Assembly (NCBI GenBank): GCA_019419725.1
Contig: DXZL01000003.1
Location: 1-30,743 of the forward strand
Length of the DNA stretch: 30,743 nt
DNA from: Veillonella sp.
Lineage (GTDB): Bacteria; Bacillota; Negativicutes; Veillonellales; Veillonellaceae
Reading direction: 5' to 3'
Below the pieces are notes generated by a model, which saw only the letters and a program-made list of their open reading frames with translations, did not search any database and had not been told where the DNA came from. A program made the translations under genes and the position numbers. Of this stretch, positions 1 through 6,955 are shown piece after piece (the stretch's first letter is position 1; each line of letters begins with the position of its first letter).

Positions 1-766
1 GTGTACCAGTGAAACCTGCAGTTTTGGAGAAGGAACGGAACTCGATAGCTACTTCACGAGCGCCTTCGATTTCATAGATGGATTTTACAGTGTCTTCTGT
101 ACTGATGAAAGCTTCGTAAGCGGAGTCGAACATCAAAATCGCATCATTATCTTTACACCATTTAATCCATTCTGCTAAACGAGCACGGCTCAAAACAGTA
201 CCAGTTGGATTGTTTGGGGAGCAAAGATATACGATATCTACACGTTCAGAAGGAAATTCTGGAGAGAAGTTGTTTTCCGCATAAGTAGGAAGGTATACAA
301 CCTTTTGGAAGATACCATCTACTGCTTCACCAGTACGACCGCCCATAACGTTGGAATCTAGGTATACTGGGTACACTGGATCAGTAATAGCGATGATGTT
401 ATCTTCGCTGAATAATTCTTGGATGTTACCAACATCAGATTTTGCACCATCGGAAACGAATACTTCGTCAATCGCAATGTCTACACCTAATGGTTTGTAG
501 TCGCCATCAACAATAGCTTGACGTAAGAAGTCATAACCTTGCTCAGGGCCGTAACCACGGAATGTTTCTGCTTTGCCCATTTCTTGAACGGCCTTGCTCA
601 TAGCATCGATAATTGCTGGAACTAGTGGCAATGTAACATCGCCAATACCAAGACGAATAATATCTGCATCTGGATGAGCTGCTTGATAATCTGCAACCTT
701 TTTAGCGATATTAGCAAATAAATAAGAACCTTGTAGGTTTAAATAGTTTTCATTAATATTAGCCAT
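1..766 (-). CDS. dapL: LL-diaminopimelate aminotransferase, N-terminal part (cut by window edge)
   Basis: This PLP enzyme converts tetrahydrodipicolinate directly to LL-diaminopimelate for lysine and peptidoglycan synthesis in the cytoplasm. The first 255 residues are visible and the C-terminus lies beyond base 1. Fold-type I aminotransferase marks are clear: GYGPEQGY near residues 71-78, the SPNNPTGT substrate/PLP loop near 183-190, FDSAYEAF near 213-220, and SFSKTAGFTGT at the edge with K248 as the likely Schiff-base lysine. The N-terminal MANINENYLNLQGSYLF is typical of DapL. The start is the ATG at 766, preceded by AAGGAG. A good promoter lies just upstream. The gene is divergent from the nuclease-like gene at 941. 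The DapL assignment over other class I aminotransferases is confident. Confidence 0.93.
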   Translation of the reverse strand, partial: MANINENYLNLQGSYLFANIAKKVADYQAAHPDADIIRLGIGDVTLPLVPAIIDAMSKAVQEMGKAETFRGYGPEQGYDFLRQAIVDGDYKPLGVDIAIDEVFVSDGAKSDVGNIQELFSEDNIIAITDPVYPVYLDSNVMGGRTGEAVDGIFQKVVYLPTYAENNFSPEFPSERVDIVYLCSPNNPTGTVLSRARLAEWIKWCKDNDAILMFDSAYEAFISTEDTVKSIYEIEGAREVAIEFRSFSKTAGFTGT

Positions 767-800
767 GATGACTCCTTTTTATAATCAGATTTCTCTATAT

Positions 801-829
801 ATAGTAAAGTATATACGAAAATGGTGCAA
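801..829 (-). promoter_or_regulatory. Predicted sigma-70-type promoter of dapL
   Basis: Read on the minus strand there is TTGCAC (824-829), a 17-base spacer and TACTAT (801-806), about 35 bases upstream of the dapL start. The match and the spacing are good; the transcription start is not known. Confidence 0.55.
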
Positions 830-940
830 GAGATTTCTATAGAATTTAAAAGAAGATACTATGGGGTATTTTTGGTCCATTTAATTGTATATAATGATAT
901 ATAAGAAAAGTACATTATTTGTTGTTGTCGGAGGTATGTT

Positions 941-1906
941 GTGGAAATGAGTATTAAAGAGACTTTTGGTGTAGTATTTAGTGATATAAATCGAGAAGAC
1001 AAGTTTTCAAAATTAACTAATCAACAAAAAGAAGTGGGAAACTTTTATAAAACATCCATTTTGAATTATCATGGATATGTTACGGGTGAAAAGAAAGAAA
1101 AGAGAAATTTATACACGGAACAAATTGCAAAGTCCATTTTAGAAAATGATTTATTAACGGCATGGAATTCTTTAGTACCTGTTAGAACAAATCATTTTGT
1201 ACCTGATCATAGTAAGGAATGTGAATGTATTATTTCAACAAATCGTAAAGAAGAAATATTAGCTAAATTATTATACAGACAAGGTGATGTAGGTGAGTTA
1301 GGAAAGATTCTTGATTATCAAACACCATTAAAAAGTGAGAAGTCTGATTCTTATGGAAAAATAGATTTATTATCATACAATGAAAAGGATAATTTAATTT
1401 CTATAGTTGAACTAAAATACAGACCATCTGTGAGTGATGAAACATTATTACGTTGTATCTTAGAAGCCTATACATACTATAAACTTTTGGCGTTAAATCA
1501 AGTAAAACAAAAACTGAATGATGAAAATCAGCAAGCTACTTTGAATGACACTCAGGCAGAATTAGTAATATTATTTGATGAAGGTGCATTTTCAGAGAAT
1601 GAAAACGGCTATGAAAGAAATCTAATGGTATCGCTTGATGATGGTAAAACTAGATATCCGGATAAAACAATTAAAACACAGCAATATAAAGAAATTAAGA
1701 GCTTGGGATTATTAAATGAAAATACCCAATTATATAAATTGTGTAAGGCTATTCTAAAGCAAGAAGAAATGTTAAAACAAATACGCTTTCTTATGCTGAA
1801 ACGTAGTGGCACGCAAACTGCTAATCGTTTGAGAGATAAGGATGATAATGATTCTGTTGAATACTATGAATATTGCACAGAATGCTTAGAAATCATAAAG
1901 GATTAG
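941..1906 (+). CDS. PD-(D/E)XK nuclease-like protein of unknown role
   Basis: I do not recognise a named family. The 321-residue protein has a credible PD-(D/E)XK core: GKIDLLSY (D142), a short turn, then ISIVELKYRP (E157, K159), followed by a helix with an EAYTYYKLL motif like the helix after the core in RecB- and lambda-exonuclease-type nucleases. An acidic helix at about 103-110 could give a further metal ligand. The flanks are Lys/Glu-rich and charged, with no membrane segment. The start is GTG at 941, six bases after GGAGG; an ATG two codons later is the alternative. The gene is AT-rich compared with its neighbours and ends five bases before the MBL-fold gene, so the two are probably one operon. 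Nuclease activity is inferred from the motif; a defence role would be a further inference. Confidence 0.6.
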   Translation: MEMSIKETFGVVFSDINREDKFSKLTNQQKEVGNFYKTSILNYHGYVTGEKKEKRNLYTEQIAKSILENDLLTAWNSLVPVRTNHFVPDHSKECECIISTNRKEEILAKLLYRQGDVGELGKILDYQTPLKSEKSDSYGKIDLLSYNEKDNLISIVELKYRPSVSDETLLRCILEAYTYYKLLALNQVKQKLNDENQQATLNDTQAELVILFDEGAFSENENGYERNLMVSLDDGKTRYPDKTIKTQQYKEIKSLGLLNENTQLYKLCKAILKQEEMLKQIRFLMLKRSGTQTANRLRDKDDNDSVEYYEYCTECLEIIKD

Positions 1907-1911
1907 TTACT

Positions 1912-3087
1912 ATGAATATTACTGTACATCGCGGTACTCATCAAATTGGTGGTAGTGCCATAGAAATTAGTACAGCATCTACTCGCATTGTGCTAGATTT
2001 TGGTAATGAATTAAGTTTAGATGAAAAGTATACACCTATAAATCTGGATATAGACGGCGTTACAAAAGGGATAGCAGACTGTGATGGTATTGTGATTTCT
2101 CATTATCATATGGACCACTTAGGACAACTAACCTCTGTACTTCCAGAAATCCCATTATATATGGGAGAGTTAAGTAAAGAAGTAGCTATGATAGCTGCTG
2201 AACATCAAGATAAAGACTTTTATTTGCGCTTATTAGGGGCTAATACATTTCGTGGAGGCGAAGCCTTTACTATTGGAAATATACATATTAGACCTCTTGT
2301 TATCGACCATAGTGCTGCTGATAGTTATATGTTTGTCATTGAAGCAGAAGGTAAACGTGTTTTATATACAGGTGATTTTAGACTGCATGGATTACGCCAT
2401 CATGTATTAGAAAAGTTAGTCAAGACCTATATAGGTAAGGTTGATGTATTGATTACAGAAGGAACCTCATTATCTAGAGATGCTGATGATCATATATCTG
2501 AAGTAGACGTATTAGATGATATTTCTTCATATATTCAAGATGGGAAATATGTATTTGTTATGTGTTCATCTACGAATATTGATCGTATTATGGGGATTTG
2601 GCAGAATATGCCCACTGATAAAGTACTAATTTGTGATACGTATCAGAAAAGAATATTAGATACTGTTATAAATAATGTATATTATGAAAGTTCTTTGTAT
2701 CGTAGACATGATAGCCCATTAGTTCTTAGTAAAGGACCGTATCCTAAATATTATATGGATAACGGATTTGTATCCTTAATAAGAGGAACTGAATATTTTA
2801 TTTCTCACATTAAAGAGTTTCCTAAGGATGATGTACGTATCATTTATTCTATGTGGACAGGATATATTGAGGAGAATCCAGCATTGAAGAATTTACTAGA
2901 TACATATCCATCTTATATATCCCATGCAAGTGGTCATGTTTCGAAGACTGATTTACTCAAGTTTATAGACTTAGTGAATCCTGATGTAATTATTCCGGTT
3001 CATACTGATAATCCTGATAGATTAGAGGAATTAGTACCTCATAGAAATGTGTATACTGTTAATGATAATGAGCCATTTATTTTATAA
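1912..3087 (+). CDS. MBL-fold, beta-CASP/RNase J-like metallohydrolase
   Basis: This 391-residue protein has the metallo-beta-lactamase zinc motif SHYHMDHLG (residues 63-71), a second histidine in VIDHSAADS, the aspartate of YTGDFRLHG, a TEGTSLS segment, and near the C-terminus HASGHVSKTDL followed by IIPVHTDNP. The last motifs are typical of the RNase J/CPSF73 branch, whose members cut or trim RNA. At 391 residues it is shorter than true RNase J (about 550) and lacks the usual C-terminal domain. I chose the ATG at 1912 because the conserved N-terminus MNITVHRGTHQIGG begins there; a start 13 codons upstream would lie inside the preceding gene. It is tightly coupled to the PD-(D/E)XK-like gene. 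RNA or nucleic-acid cleavage is likely, but the substrate is unknown. Confidence 0.8.
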   Translation: MNITVHRGTHQIGGSAIEISTASTRIVLDFGNELSLDEKYTPINLDIDGVTKGIADCDGIVISHYHMDHLGQLTSVLPEIPLYMGELSKEVAMIAAEHQDKDFYLRLLGANTFRGGEAFTIGNIHIRPLVIDHSAADSYMFVIEAEGKRVLYTGDFRLHGLRHHVLEKLVKTYIGKVDVLITEGTSLSRDADDHISEVDVLDDISSYIQDGKYVFVMCSSTNIDRIMGIWQNMPTDKVLICDTYQKRILDTVINNVYYESSLYRRHDSPLVLSKGPYPKYYMDNGFVSLIRGTEYFISHIKEFPKDDVRIIYSMWTGYIEENPALKNLLDTYPSYISHASGHVSKTDLLKFIDLVNPDVIIPVHTDNPDRLEELVPHRNVYTVNDNEPFIL

Positions 3088-3130
3088 TTCCTTTTAGAAA
3101 ATCCAGTTATGTTCTATAATGAATTAAAAG

Positions 3131-3162
3131 TGAGCCATCAACGTGTGGTAGCGTTAGGCTCA
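3131..3162. repeat. Hairpin after the MBL-fold gene
   Basis: TGAGCC (3131-3136) pairs with GGCTCA (3157-3162), and inside it AACG (3140-3143) pairs with CGTT (3152-3155). No T-run follows, so it is not a terminator by itself. It is the first of three consecutive hairpins. Confidence 0.5.
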
Positions 3163-3187
3163 TCTTATAAACAGTTTTAAGAGGATT

Positions 3188-3232
3188 GCCTAGCGTGCGA
3201 GTATTTTGTATACTCTGTTGCGTTAGGCTTTT
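3188..3232 (+). terminator. Long hairpin with short T-run
   Basis: GCCTAGCG (3188-3195) pairs with CGTTAGGC (3221-3228) with one G-U pair, and inside it GAGTAT (3199-3204) pairs with ATACTC (3210-3215) around a five-base loop. TTTT follows and then a T/C-rich stretch. It probably helps to end transcription from the 941-3087 operon. Confidence 0.55.
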
Positions 3233-3250
3233 GTCTTTTCTCTACTTTTG

Positions 3251-3275
3251 GCGTAGTATTTTACTACGCTTTTTT
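3251..3275 (+). terminator. Strong intrinsic terminator
   Basis: A perfect 8-bp stem GCGTAGTA/TACTACGC with a three-base loop is followed by six T. It ends the nuclease/MBL operon. Confidence 0.8.
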
Positions 3276-3316
3276 ATTGAAAAAATATCAAAACTATATA
3301 GCATTACCATTGTTTT

Positions 3317-3325
3317 TGATATAAT
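3317..3325 (+). promoter_or_regulatory. Possible extended -10 promoter of the Bcr/CflA gene
   Basis: TGATATAAT is an extended -10 element (TG-N-TATAAT) about 50 bases before the start codon. No good -35 is visible. Confidence 0.4.
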
Positions 3326-3374
3326 TTAAATAAATACATATTATAGTGCGATTTTACATGAAAGTGGTGTCTTT

Positions 3375-4559
3375 ATGCTGACGATTAGCAATAAAGGATG
3401 GCTTTTTACTTCTATATTAAGTGCATTGATGGCGTTTACGTCGTTGTCGACGGATATTTATTTGCCTGCCATGCCTGAGATGGGGCGAGATCTTAATGGT
3501 GATGCGGAGCTAACGTTGACGGGTTTCTTAATAGGCTTTGCGCTAGCCCAACTTTTCTGGGGCGCCGTTAGCGATAAAATTGGTCGTAAGAAGCCACTGA
3601 TTATGGGGGTTGTTTTATTTATCATTGGTTCTGTGGGCTGTGCATTGAGTTCATCCATGATGGAGCTGCTGGCTTGGCGCGTGTTCCAGGCCTTTGGTGC
3701 TTGCGTAGGTCCTATGTTATCACGGGCTATGATTCGTGACTTATATGGTCGGACTGAAGCTGCTAAAATGCTATCTACCTTAGCTATTGTTATGGCCATA
3801 GCACCTATAGCAGGGCCGATGTTGGCAGGACATTTACTTGTATGGTATACATGGCATGCCATATTCTGGTTATTGGTTGCCATCGGTATTCTGATGCTCA
3901 TTGCCGTATTAGTCATTCCAGAAACACATCCGCTAGAGAAACGTAGTAAAAAGTCGATAGGTCATACCTATAATAATTATTGGATTTTATTACGTAATAA
4001 AGGCTTTATGAAATATACGCTATGTGTTAGCTCTTTTTATATTGCTATCTATGCGTTCCTAACGGGTTCTCCTTATGTATATATTGATGTTTATGGAGTT
4101 CCAAAGGAATACTTTGGCTATCTCTTTTCTGTCAATATTATTGGCGTAATGTTATTAAGTGCTATTAATCGTCGTATTGTAAGTGCTATACGACTCGATA
4201 GGTTGTTGCGATATGCCACATTATTTGCTGCCATTTGTGTATCTGTTGTAATGGGCTTAATAATTGTGGGCTACCATTCACTGTGGTTAATCGTTATTGG
4301 TTGTTTCTTATTCTTCTCCATGAACGGCATTATTGCGGCTGTAACAAATGCCTTAGCATTAGATAGAGCTGGCAGGATGGCTGGCTCTGGGGCGGCACTA
4401 CTAGGTGCCATGCAATATGGTAGTGGCATCGTATCATCGTTGATCCTTACATTTTTACCAAATGATACGGCAGATCCTATGATGGGGGTAATCACAATAT
4501 TTGTAATTATTTGTGCTATTATCGCCTTTCCTGAAGATGAAAAATATAATCGTATATAA
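3375..4559 (+). CDS. Bcr/CflA-type MFS multidrug exporter
   Basis: This 394-residue inner-membrane protein of the major facilitator superfamily has about 12 hydrophobic segments. It carries the family marks STDIYLPAMPEM in the first segment, the loop 2-3 motif GAVSDKIGRKKPL, and R-x-x-Q/A-F-GA-x-x-GP in the fourth segment (RVFQAFGACVGPML). Members of the Bcr/CflA subfamily use the proton gradient to export drugs such as bicyclomycin or chloramphenicol, or dipeptides; the substrate here cannot be read from sequence. It stands alone between two terminators, so it is a single-gene unit. The ribosome binding site before the ATG is weak. The family is certain and the substrate is not. Confidence 0.88.
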   Translation: MLTISNKGWLFTSILSALMAFTSLSTDIYLPAMPEMGRDLNGDAELTLTGFLIGFALAQLFWGAVSDKIGRKKPLIMGVVLFIIGSVGCALSSSMMELLAWRVFQAFGACVGPMLSRAMIRDLYGRTEAAKMLSTLAIVMAIAPIAGPMLAGHLLVWYTWHAIFWLLVAIGILMLIAVLVIPETHPLEKRSKKSIGHTYNNYWILLRNKGFMKYTLCVSSFYIAIYAFLTGSPYVYIDVYGVPKEYFGYLFSVNIIGVMLLSAINRRIVSAIRLDRLLRYATLFAAICVSVVMGLIIVGYHSLWLIVIGCFLFFSMNGIIAAVTNALALDRAGRMAGSGAALLGAMQYGSGIVSSLILTFLPNDTADPMMGVITIFVIICAIIAFPEDEKYNRI

Positions 4560-4566
4560 TAGTGGT

Positions 4567-4611
4567 GAAAGCAAGGGCTTAAATTTGAGCTCTTGCTTTC
4601 ATTCTTTTTTT
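4567..4611 (+). terminator. Intrinsic terminator of the Bcr/CflA gene, overlapping the rpsF promoter
   Basis: A 13-bp stem (4567-4579 with 4588-4600, one G-U pair) is followed by ATTC and seven T. The 3' arm holds the predicted -35 box of the next operon. Confidence 0.85.
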
Positions 4612-4621
4612 AGGTTATAAT
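4593..4621 (+). promoter_or_regulatory. Predicted promoter of rpsF-ssb-rpsR
   Basis: TTGCTT (4593-4598), a 17-base spacer and a perfect TATAAT (4616-4621). The -35 box is inside the stem of the upstream terminator. Confidence 0.65.
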
Positions 4622-4643
4622 AGTAAGGCTTATTGATGGTAAG

Positions 4644-4694
4644 CACTTCCTACCCCTATGTGTCGATAGGGGCATTAGTCCGAAAGAGGAGGTG
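4644..4694 (+). promoter_or_regulatory. Likely S6:S18 ribosomal-protein leader that masks the rpsF Shine-Dalgarno
   Basis: CACTTCCT (4644-4651) pairs over eight bases with AGGAGGTG (4687-4694), which is the rpsF ribosome binding site. Inside lies a perfect 7-bp hairpin CCCCTAT/ATAGGGG (4653-4659, 4666-4672). The 3' side of the internal loop (4673-4686) contains CCG. An apical hairpin, a CCG in a 3' internal loop and a closing stem upstream of rpsF are the described traits of the S6:S18 leader, which is bound by the S6-S18 complex in imitation of its 16S rRNA site. The pairing is seen in the sequence; autoregulation is inferred from the family. Confidence 0.7.
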
Positions 4695-4701
4695 ATTTTG
4701 T

Positions 4702-4986
4702 ATGAACAAATACGAAGTCATGTTTATTGTGAAACCAGCTGAAGAGGAAGCAACTAACGCTGTTATTGAAAAAGTAGAAGCTTTAATTGCTCGTGTAGGC
4801 GGCACAGTAGAAAAGGTAGATCGTTGGGGCAAGCGTCGTCTTGCTTACGCTGTGAAGAAATTCACTGACGGTTTCTATGTATTGATCAACTTTGAAGCAG
4901 CTCCGGCTGAAATCAAAGAAATCGATCGTGTATTGAAAATCAACGATGAAGTCCTAAGACATCTAATTGTAAAACACGAAGCATAA
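4702..4986 (+). CDS. rpsF: 30S ribosomal protein S6
   Basis: At 94 residues this is the normal length for S6, which binds S18 and the central domain of 16S rRNA in the small subunit. The N-terminus MNKYEVMFIVKP, the central WGKRRLAYAVKKFTDGFYVL and the end VLRHLIVKHEA are typical. The ATG follows AGGAGGTG with a seven-base gap. It is the first gene of the rpsF-ssb-rpsR operon, 19 bases ahead of ssb. Translation is probably controlled by the leader at 4644-4694. Confidence 0.97.
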   Translation: MNKYEVMFIVKPAEEEATNAVIEKVEALIARVGGTVEKVDRWGKRRLAYAVKKFTDGFYVLINFEAAPAEIKEIDRVLKINDEVLRHLIVKHEA

Positions 4987-5005
4987 TTAAAGCCTGGAGG
5001 AAAAC

Positions 5006-5404
5006 ATGAACTCTGTACAAATTCTAGGTAATTTAGCTCGTGATCCTGAAGTACGCTATACCAAAACTGGTCGTGCGGTAGCAACTTTCACAGTAGCTGC
5101 AACTAACACCTATATTGATTCCACAACAAATGAGACGAAAGAACAAACTGCTTTCATCAACTGTGTTGCATGGGGTAAACTTGGTGAAGCGGCAGGCAAT
5201 CTTCGTAAAGGCAGTCGTTGCTTTGTAGAAGGTCGTTTGCAAACTCGTTCTTACGAGACTCAGGACGGTCAAAAACGTTACGTTACTGAAGTGGTAGCGA
5301 ACTTTGTGGGCCAATCCCTTGATATGAATACTAATTCTTTCGAAGGTGGGTCCAATTTTGATAGTTTCAGTACAGGCGGCGATGACGAAAACATCCCGTT
5401 CTAG
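5006..5404 (+). CDS. ssb: Single-stranded DNA-binding protein
   Basis: The 132-residue protein has an OB-fold N-terminal domain starting MNSVQILGNLARDPEVRYT, with GRAVATFTVA and FINCVAWGKLGE, and ends with the acidic tip DDENIPF that recruits repair and replication partners. The linker between them is short and rich in S, G and N. It coats single-stranded DNA in replication, recombination and repair. Its place between rpsF and rpsR is the common bacterial order. The ATG follows TGGAGG. Confidence 0.97.
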   Translation: MNSVQILGNLARDPEVRYTKTGRAVATFTVAATNTYIDSTTNETKEQTAFINCVAWGKLGEAAGNLRKGSRCFVEGRLQTRSYETQDGQKRYVTEVVANFVGQSLDMNTNSFEGGSNFDSFSTGGDDENIPF

Positions 5405-5443
5405 TGTCAGGGACTCCTACTAATTCGAAAAGGAGGATTCGCA

Positions 5444-5674
5444 ATGAGAAGAGATAGAGGCAGAAAGCCAAGAAGAAAAGTATGCGTTTTCTGTGCAGAC
5501 CATATCGATCAAATCGACTATAAAGATGTTGCTAAACTTCGTCGTTTCACGACTGAACGCGGCAAAATCTTACCTCGTCGTATTTCCGGTACTTGCGCAA
5601 AACATCAACGCAAATTGACTACATCTATCAAACGTGCACGTGCAATCGCTTTATTGCCATTCACTGCTGAATAA
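5444..5674 (+). CDS. rpsR: 30S ribosomal protein S18
   Basis: The 76-residue protein carries IDYKDVAKLRRF, ERGKILPRRISGTCAKHQRKL and the end RARAIALLPF, all typical of S18, the partner of S6 in the small subunit. It has C14, C17, C51 and H54, so it is the cysteine-containing form that can bind zinc (inference from spacing). The ATG follows AAAAGGAGG. It is the last gene of the operon, and a strong terminator follows 12 bases after the stop codon. Confidence 0.97.
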   Translation: MRRDRGRKPRRKVCVFCADHIDQIDYKDVAKLRRFTTERGKILPRRISGTCAKHQRKLTTSIKRARAIALLPFTAE

Positions 5675-5686
5675 TTGATGAATCAA

Positions 5687-5719
5687 GGCGGTACAACCAT
5701 TTGGTTGTACCGCCTTTTT
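5687..5719 (+). terminator. Strong terminator of the rpsF operon
   Basis: A perfect 13-bp inverted repeat (5687-5699 with 5702-5714) is followed by five T. Confidence 0.93.
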
Positions 5720-5744
5720 GCGTTCTTTTGGCAATATTGCCTTA

Positions 5745-5833
5745 TAGTGCATTTAAATCTTAAAGAGCAATGAGTTCTATAAAGAGTCTAAATATAGTCT
5801 ATAGAGCTGATTGTTCTTGCTGGCTATGCACTA
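5745..5833. repeat. Nested inverted repeat, possible structured RNA or regulatory cruciform
   Basis: A 19-position stem pairs 5763-5781 with 5800-5818, with a single mismatch and two G-U pairs, around an 18-base loop. Outside it, TAGTGCA (5745-5751) pairs perfectly with TGCACTA (5827-5833). No T-run follows on either strand, so it is not an ordinary terminator. Its role is unknown. Confidence 0.5.
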
Positions 5834-6014
5834 AACGCATAGTGGGATTTTAGCTTCATTAAATCTAAAAAAATAGAATATTCATCGTATGCAATAAATA
5901 TTCAATAAAATAGATATGGAGAGAATATCTTAAAGTTTTATAATAATACCTTTAAAAACAGTATTTACATGACTAATCTATATAAATAAATTAATTAAAC
6001 TTATGCATATCATC

Positions 6015-6043
6015 GTTAAAACTTATGATTTTTATACTATAAT
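6015..6043 (+). promoter_or_regulatory. Possible promoter of the ModA-like/NifB-like operon
   Basis: GTTAAA, a 17-base spacer and a perfect TATAAT (6038-6043), about 50 bases before the start codon. The -35 box is weak. Confidence 0.4.
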
Positions 6044-6091
6044 GTGAGTATATGATTAGTACTGTAAAGTTCAGTGAAAGGTGGTAAGTAC

Positions 6092-6955
6092 ATGGGATTT
6101 TTGAAAAAGGATATATCCCGTCGCCAGTTTATTGGTGGTGCTTTAGCTTTAGCAGCCGCATCAGCGGTGCCGTCGTTTATACGAGGCGCTTACAAGCCAA
6201 CACAGTCTGACTCATTACAAGTGTGGACTTGTGGCGGTTTGTCCGAAGCGTTCCTTGATTTAAACCAAGTTTATACGATGCACACAGGGCACAATATTCA
6301 GTATACTGGTGCCTTTGCAGGGGCTATTGGTAAATCCTTGTTGACTGAGAAGAGTCGCACAGAAGTCTTTGGGGCTCGCGGTTTAGATCTAGCGAAGAAC
6401 ATGCGTAAAAAAGGCGTAAGTATTGCTTTTGAACCATTATGTTTTACGGATTACGTTATCGTTACACCTAAGGGGAATCCAGCAGGGATTCGGGACTTGA
6501 AGGATATGGCCGAGCCTGGTGTACGCGTTATGTTGCCGCTAGGCGCTTCGCCTCCAGGTAGTGCATCTGTAAAGGGAATCATGAAATTATCTGGTTTGAC
6601 CGATGGTATCATGAAAAACTTAATGGCTGAAAGTGCTTGTGTAATTTCCATGATGTGTGATCTCGTAGAAGGTAAAGCCGATGTATCCATCATTGAAAAA
6701 CGTCTTACCACACATGATCGGTTTAAGGATCGTATAGAGTACTTCTCCATACCTGCACAATTTGTGCCACCTGCACCGCTTACTTTCACTATTAATACGA
6801 TGAAATATGTACAAGATCGTGCGTTGGCCGCCGATTATATTGAATTTACACGGTCCCAAGAAGGACAACAAATCTTAGAAAATCACGGATTCACATCCGT
6901 TCATAGTGCGAGAGGTCTCGATTTGATAGAAAGGTTTGGTGTAAAAGATGTGTAA
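6092..6955 (+). CDS. Tat-exported ModA-like substrate-binding protein
   Basis: This 287-residue protein begins with a twin-arginine signal: SRRQFIGGALALAAASA at residues 9-25. The rest follows the ModA (molybdate-binding) type II periplasmic fold: LQVWTCGGLSEAFLDL, TDYVIVTPKGNPAGI, ACVISMMCDLVEGKADVSII and a C-terminal QEGQQILENHGF. By eye, the positions of the two ligand-binding serines of E. coli ModA are not serine here, and Cys47 lies in the first binding loop; Cys117, Cys183 and Cys189 are also present. No ABC permease or ATPase is adjacent. The start is the ATG at 6092 after AAAGGTGG; an in-frame GTG six codons earlier would overlap that site. It is the first gene of an operon with a membrane ferredoxin and a NifB-like enzyme. 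Tat export suggests it is folded, perhaps with a cofactor, before export (inference). Confidence 0.8.
   Translation: MGFLKKDISRRQFIGGALALAAASAVPSFIRGAYKPTQSDSLQVWTCGGLSEAFLDLNQVYTMHTGHNIQYTGAFAGAIGKSLLTEKSRTEVFGARGLDLAKNMRKKGVSIAFEPLCFTDYVIVTPKGNPAGIRDLKDMAEPGVRVMLPLGASPPGSASVKGIMKLSGLTDGIMKNLMAESACVISMMCDLVEGKADVSIIEKRLTTHDRFKDRIEYFSIPAQFVPPAPLTFTINTMKYVQDRALAADYIEFTRSQEGQQILENHGFTSVHSARGLDLIERFGVKDV

Larger units (their letters stand above)
5720..6091. other. AT-rich intergenic stretch with a large dyad
   Basis: No convincing gene is seen here. The left part holds a large imperfect dyad (listed separately). The middle is very AT-rich with no clear signal. The right end holds the predicted promoter and ribosome binding site of the ModA-like gene. 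Confidence 0.7.

Noticed and set aside
1873..1911. Longer start for the MBL-fold protein
   Set aside because: The extra 13 residues overlap the end of the preceding gene and lie before the conserved MNITVHRGTHQIGG start.
3458..3916. 152-residue open frame on the minus strand inside the Bcr/CflA gene
   Set aside because: It is antisense to a clear transporter gene, shows no family motif and no ribosome binding site.
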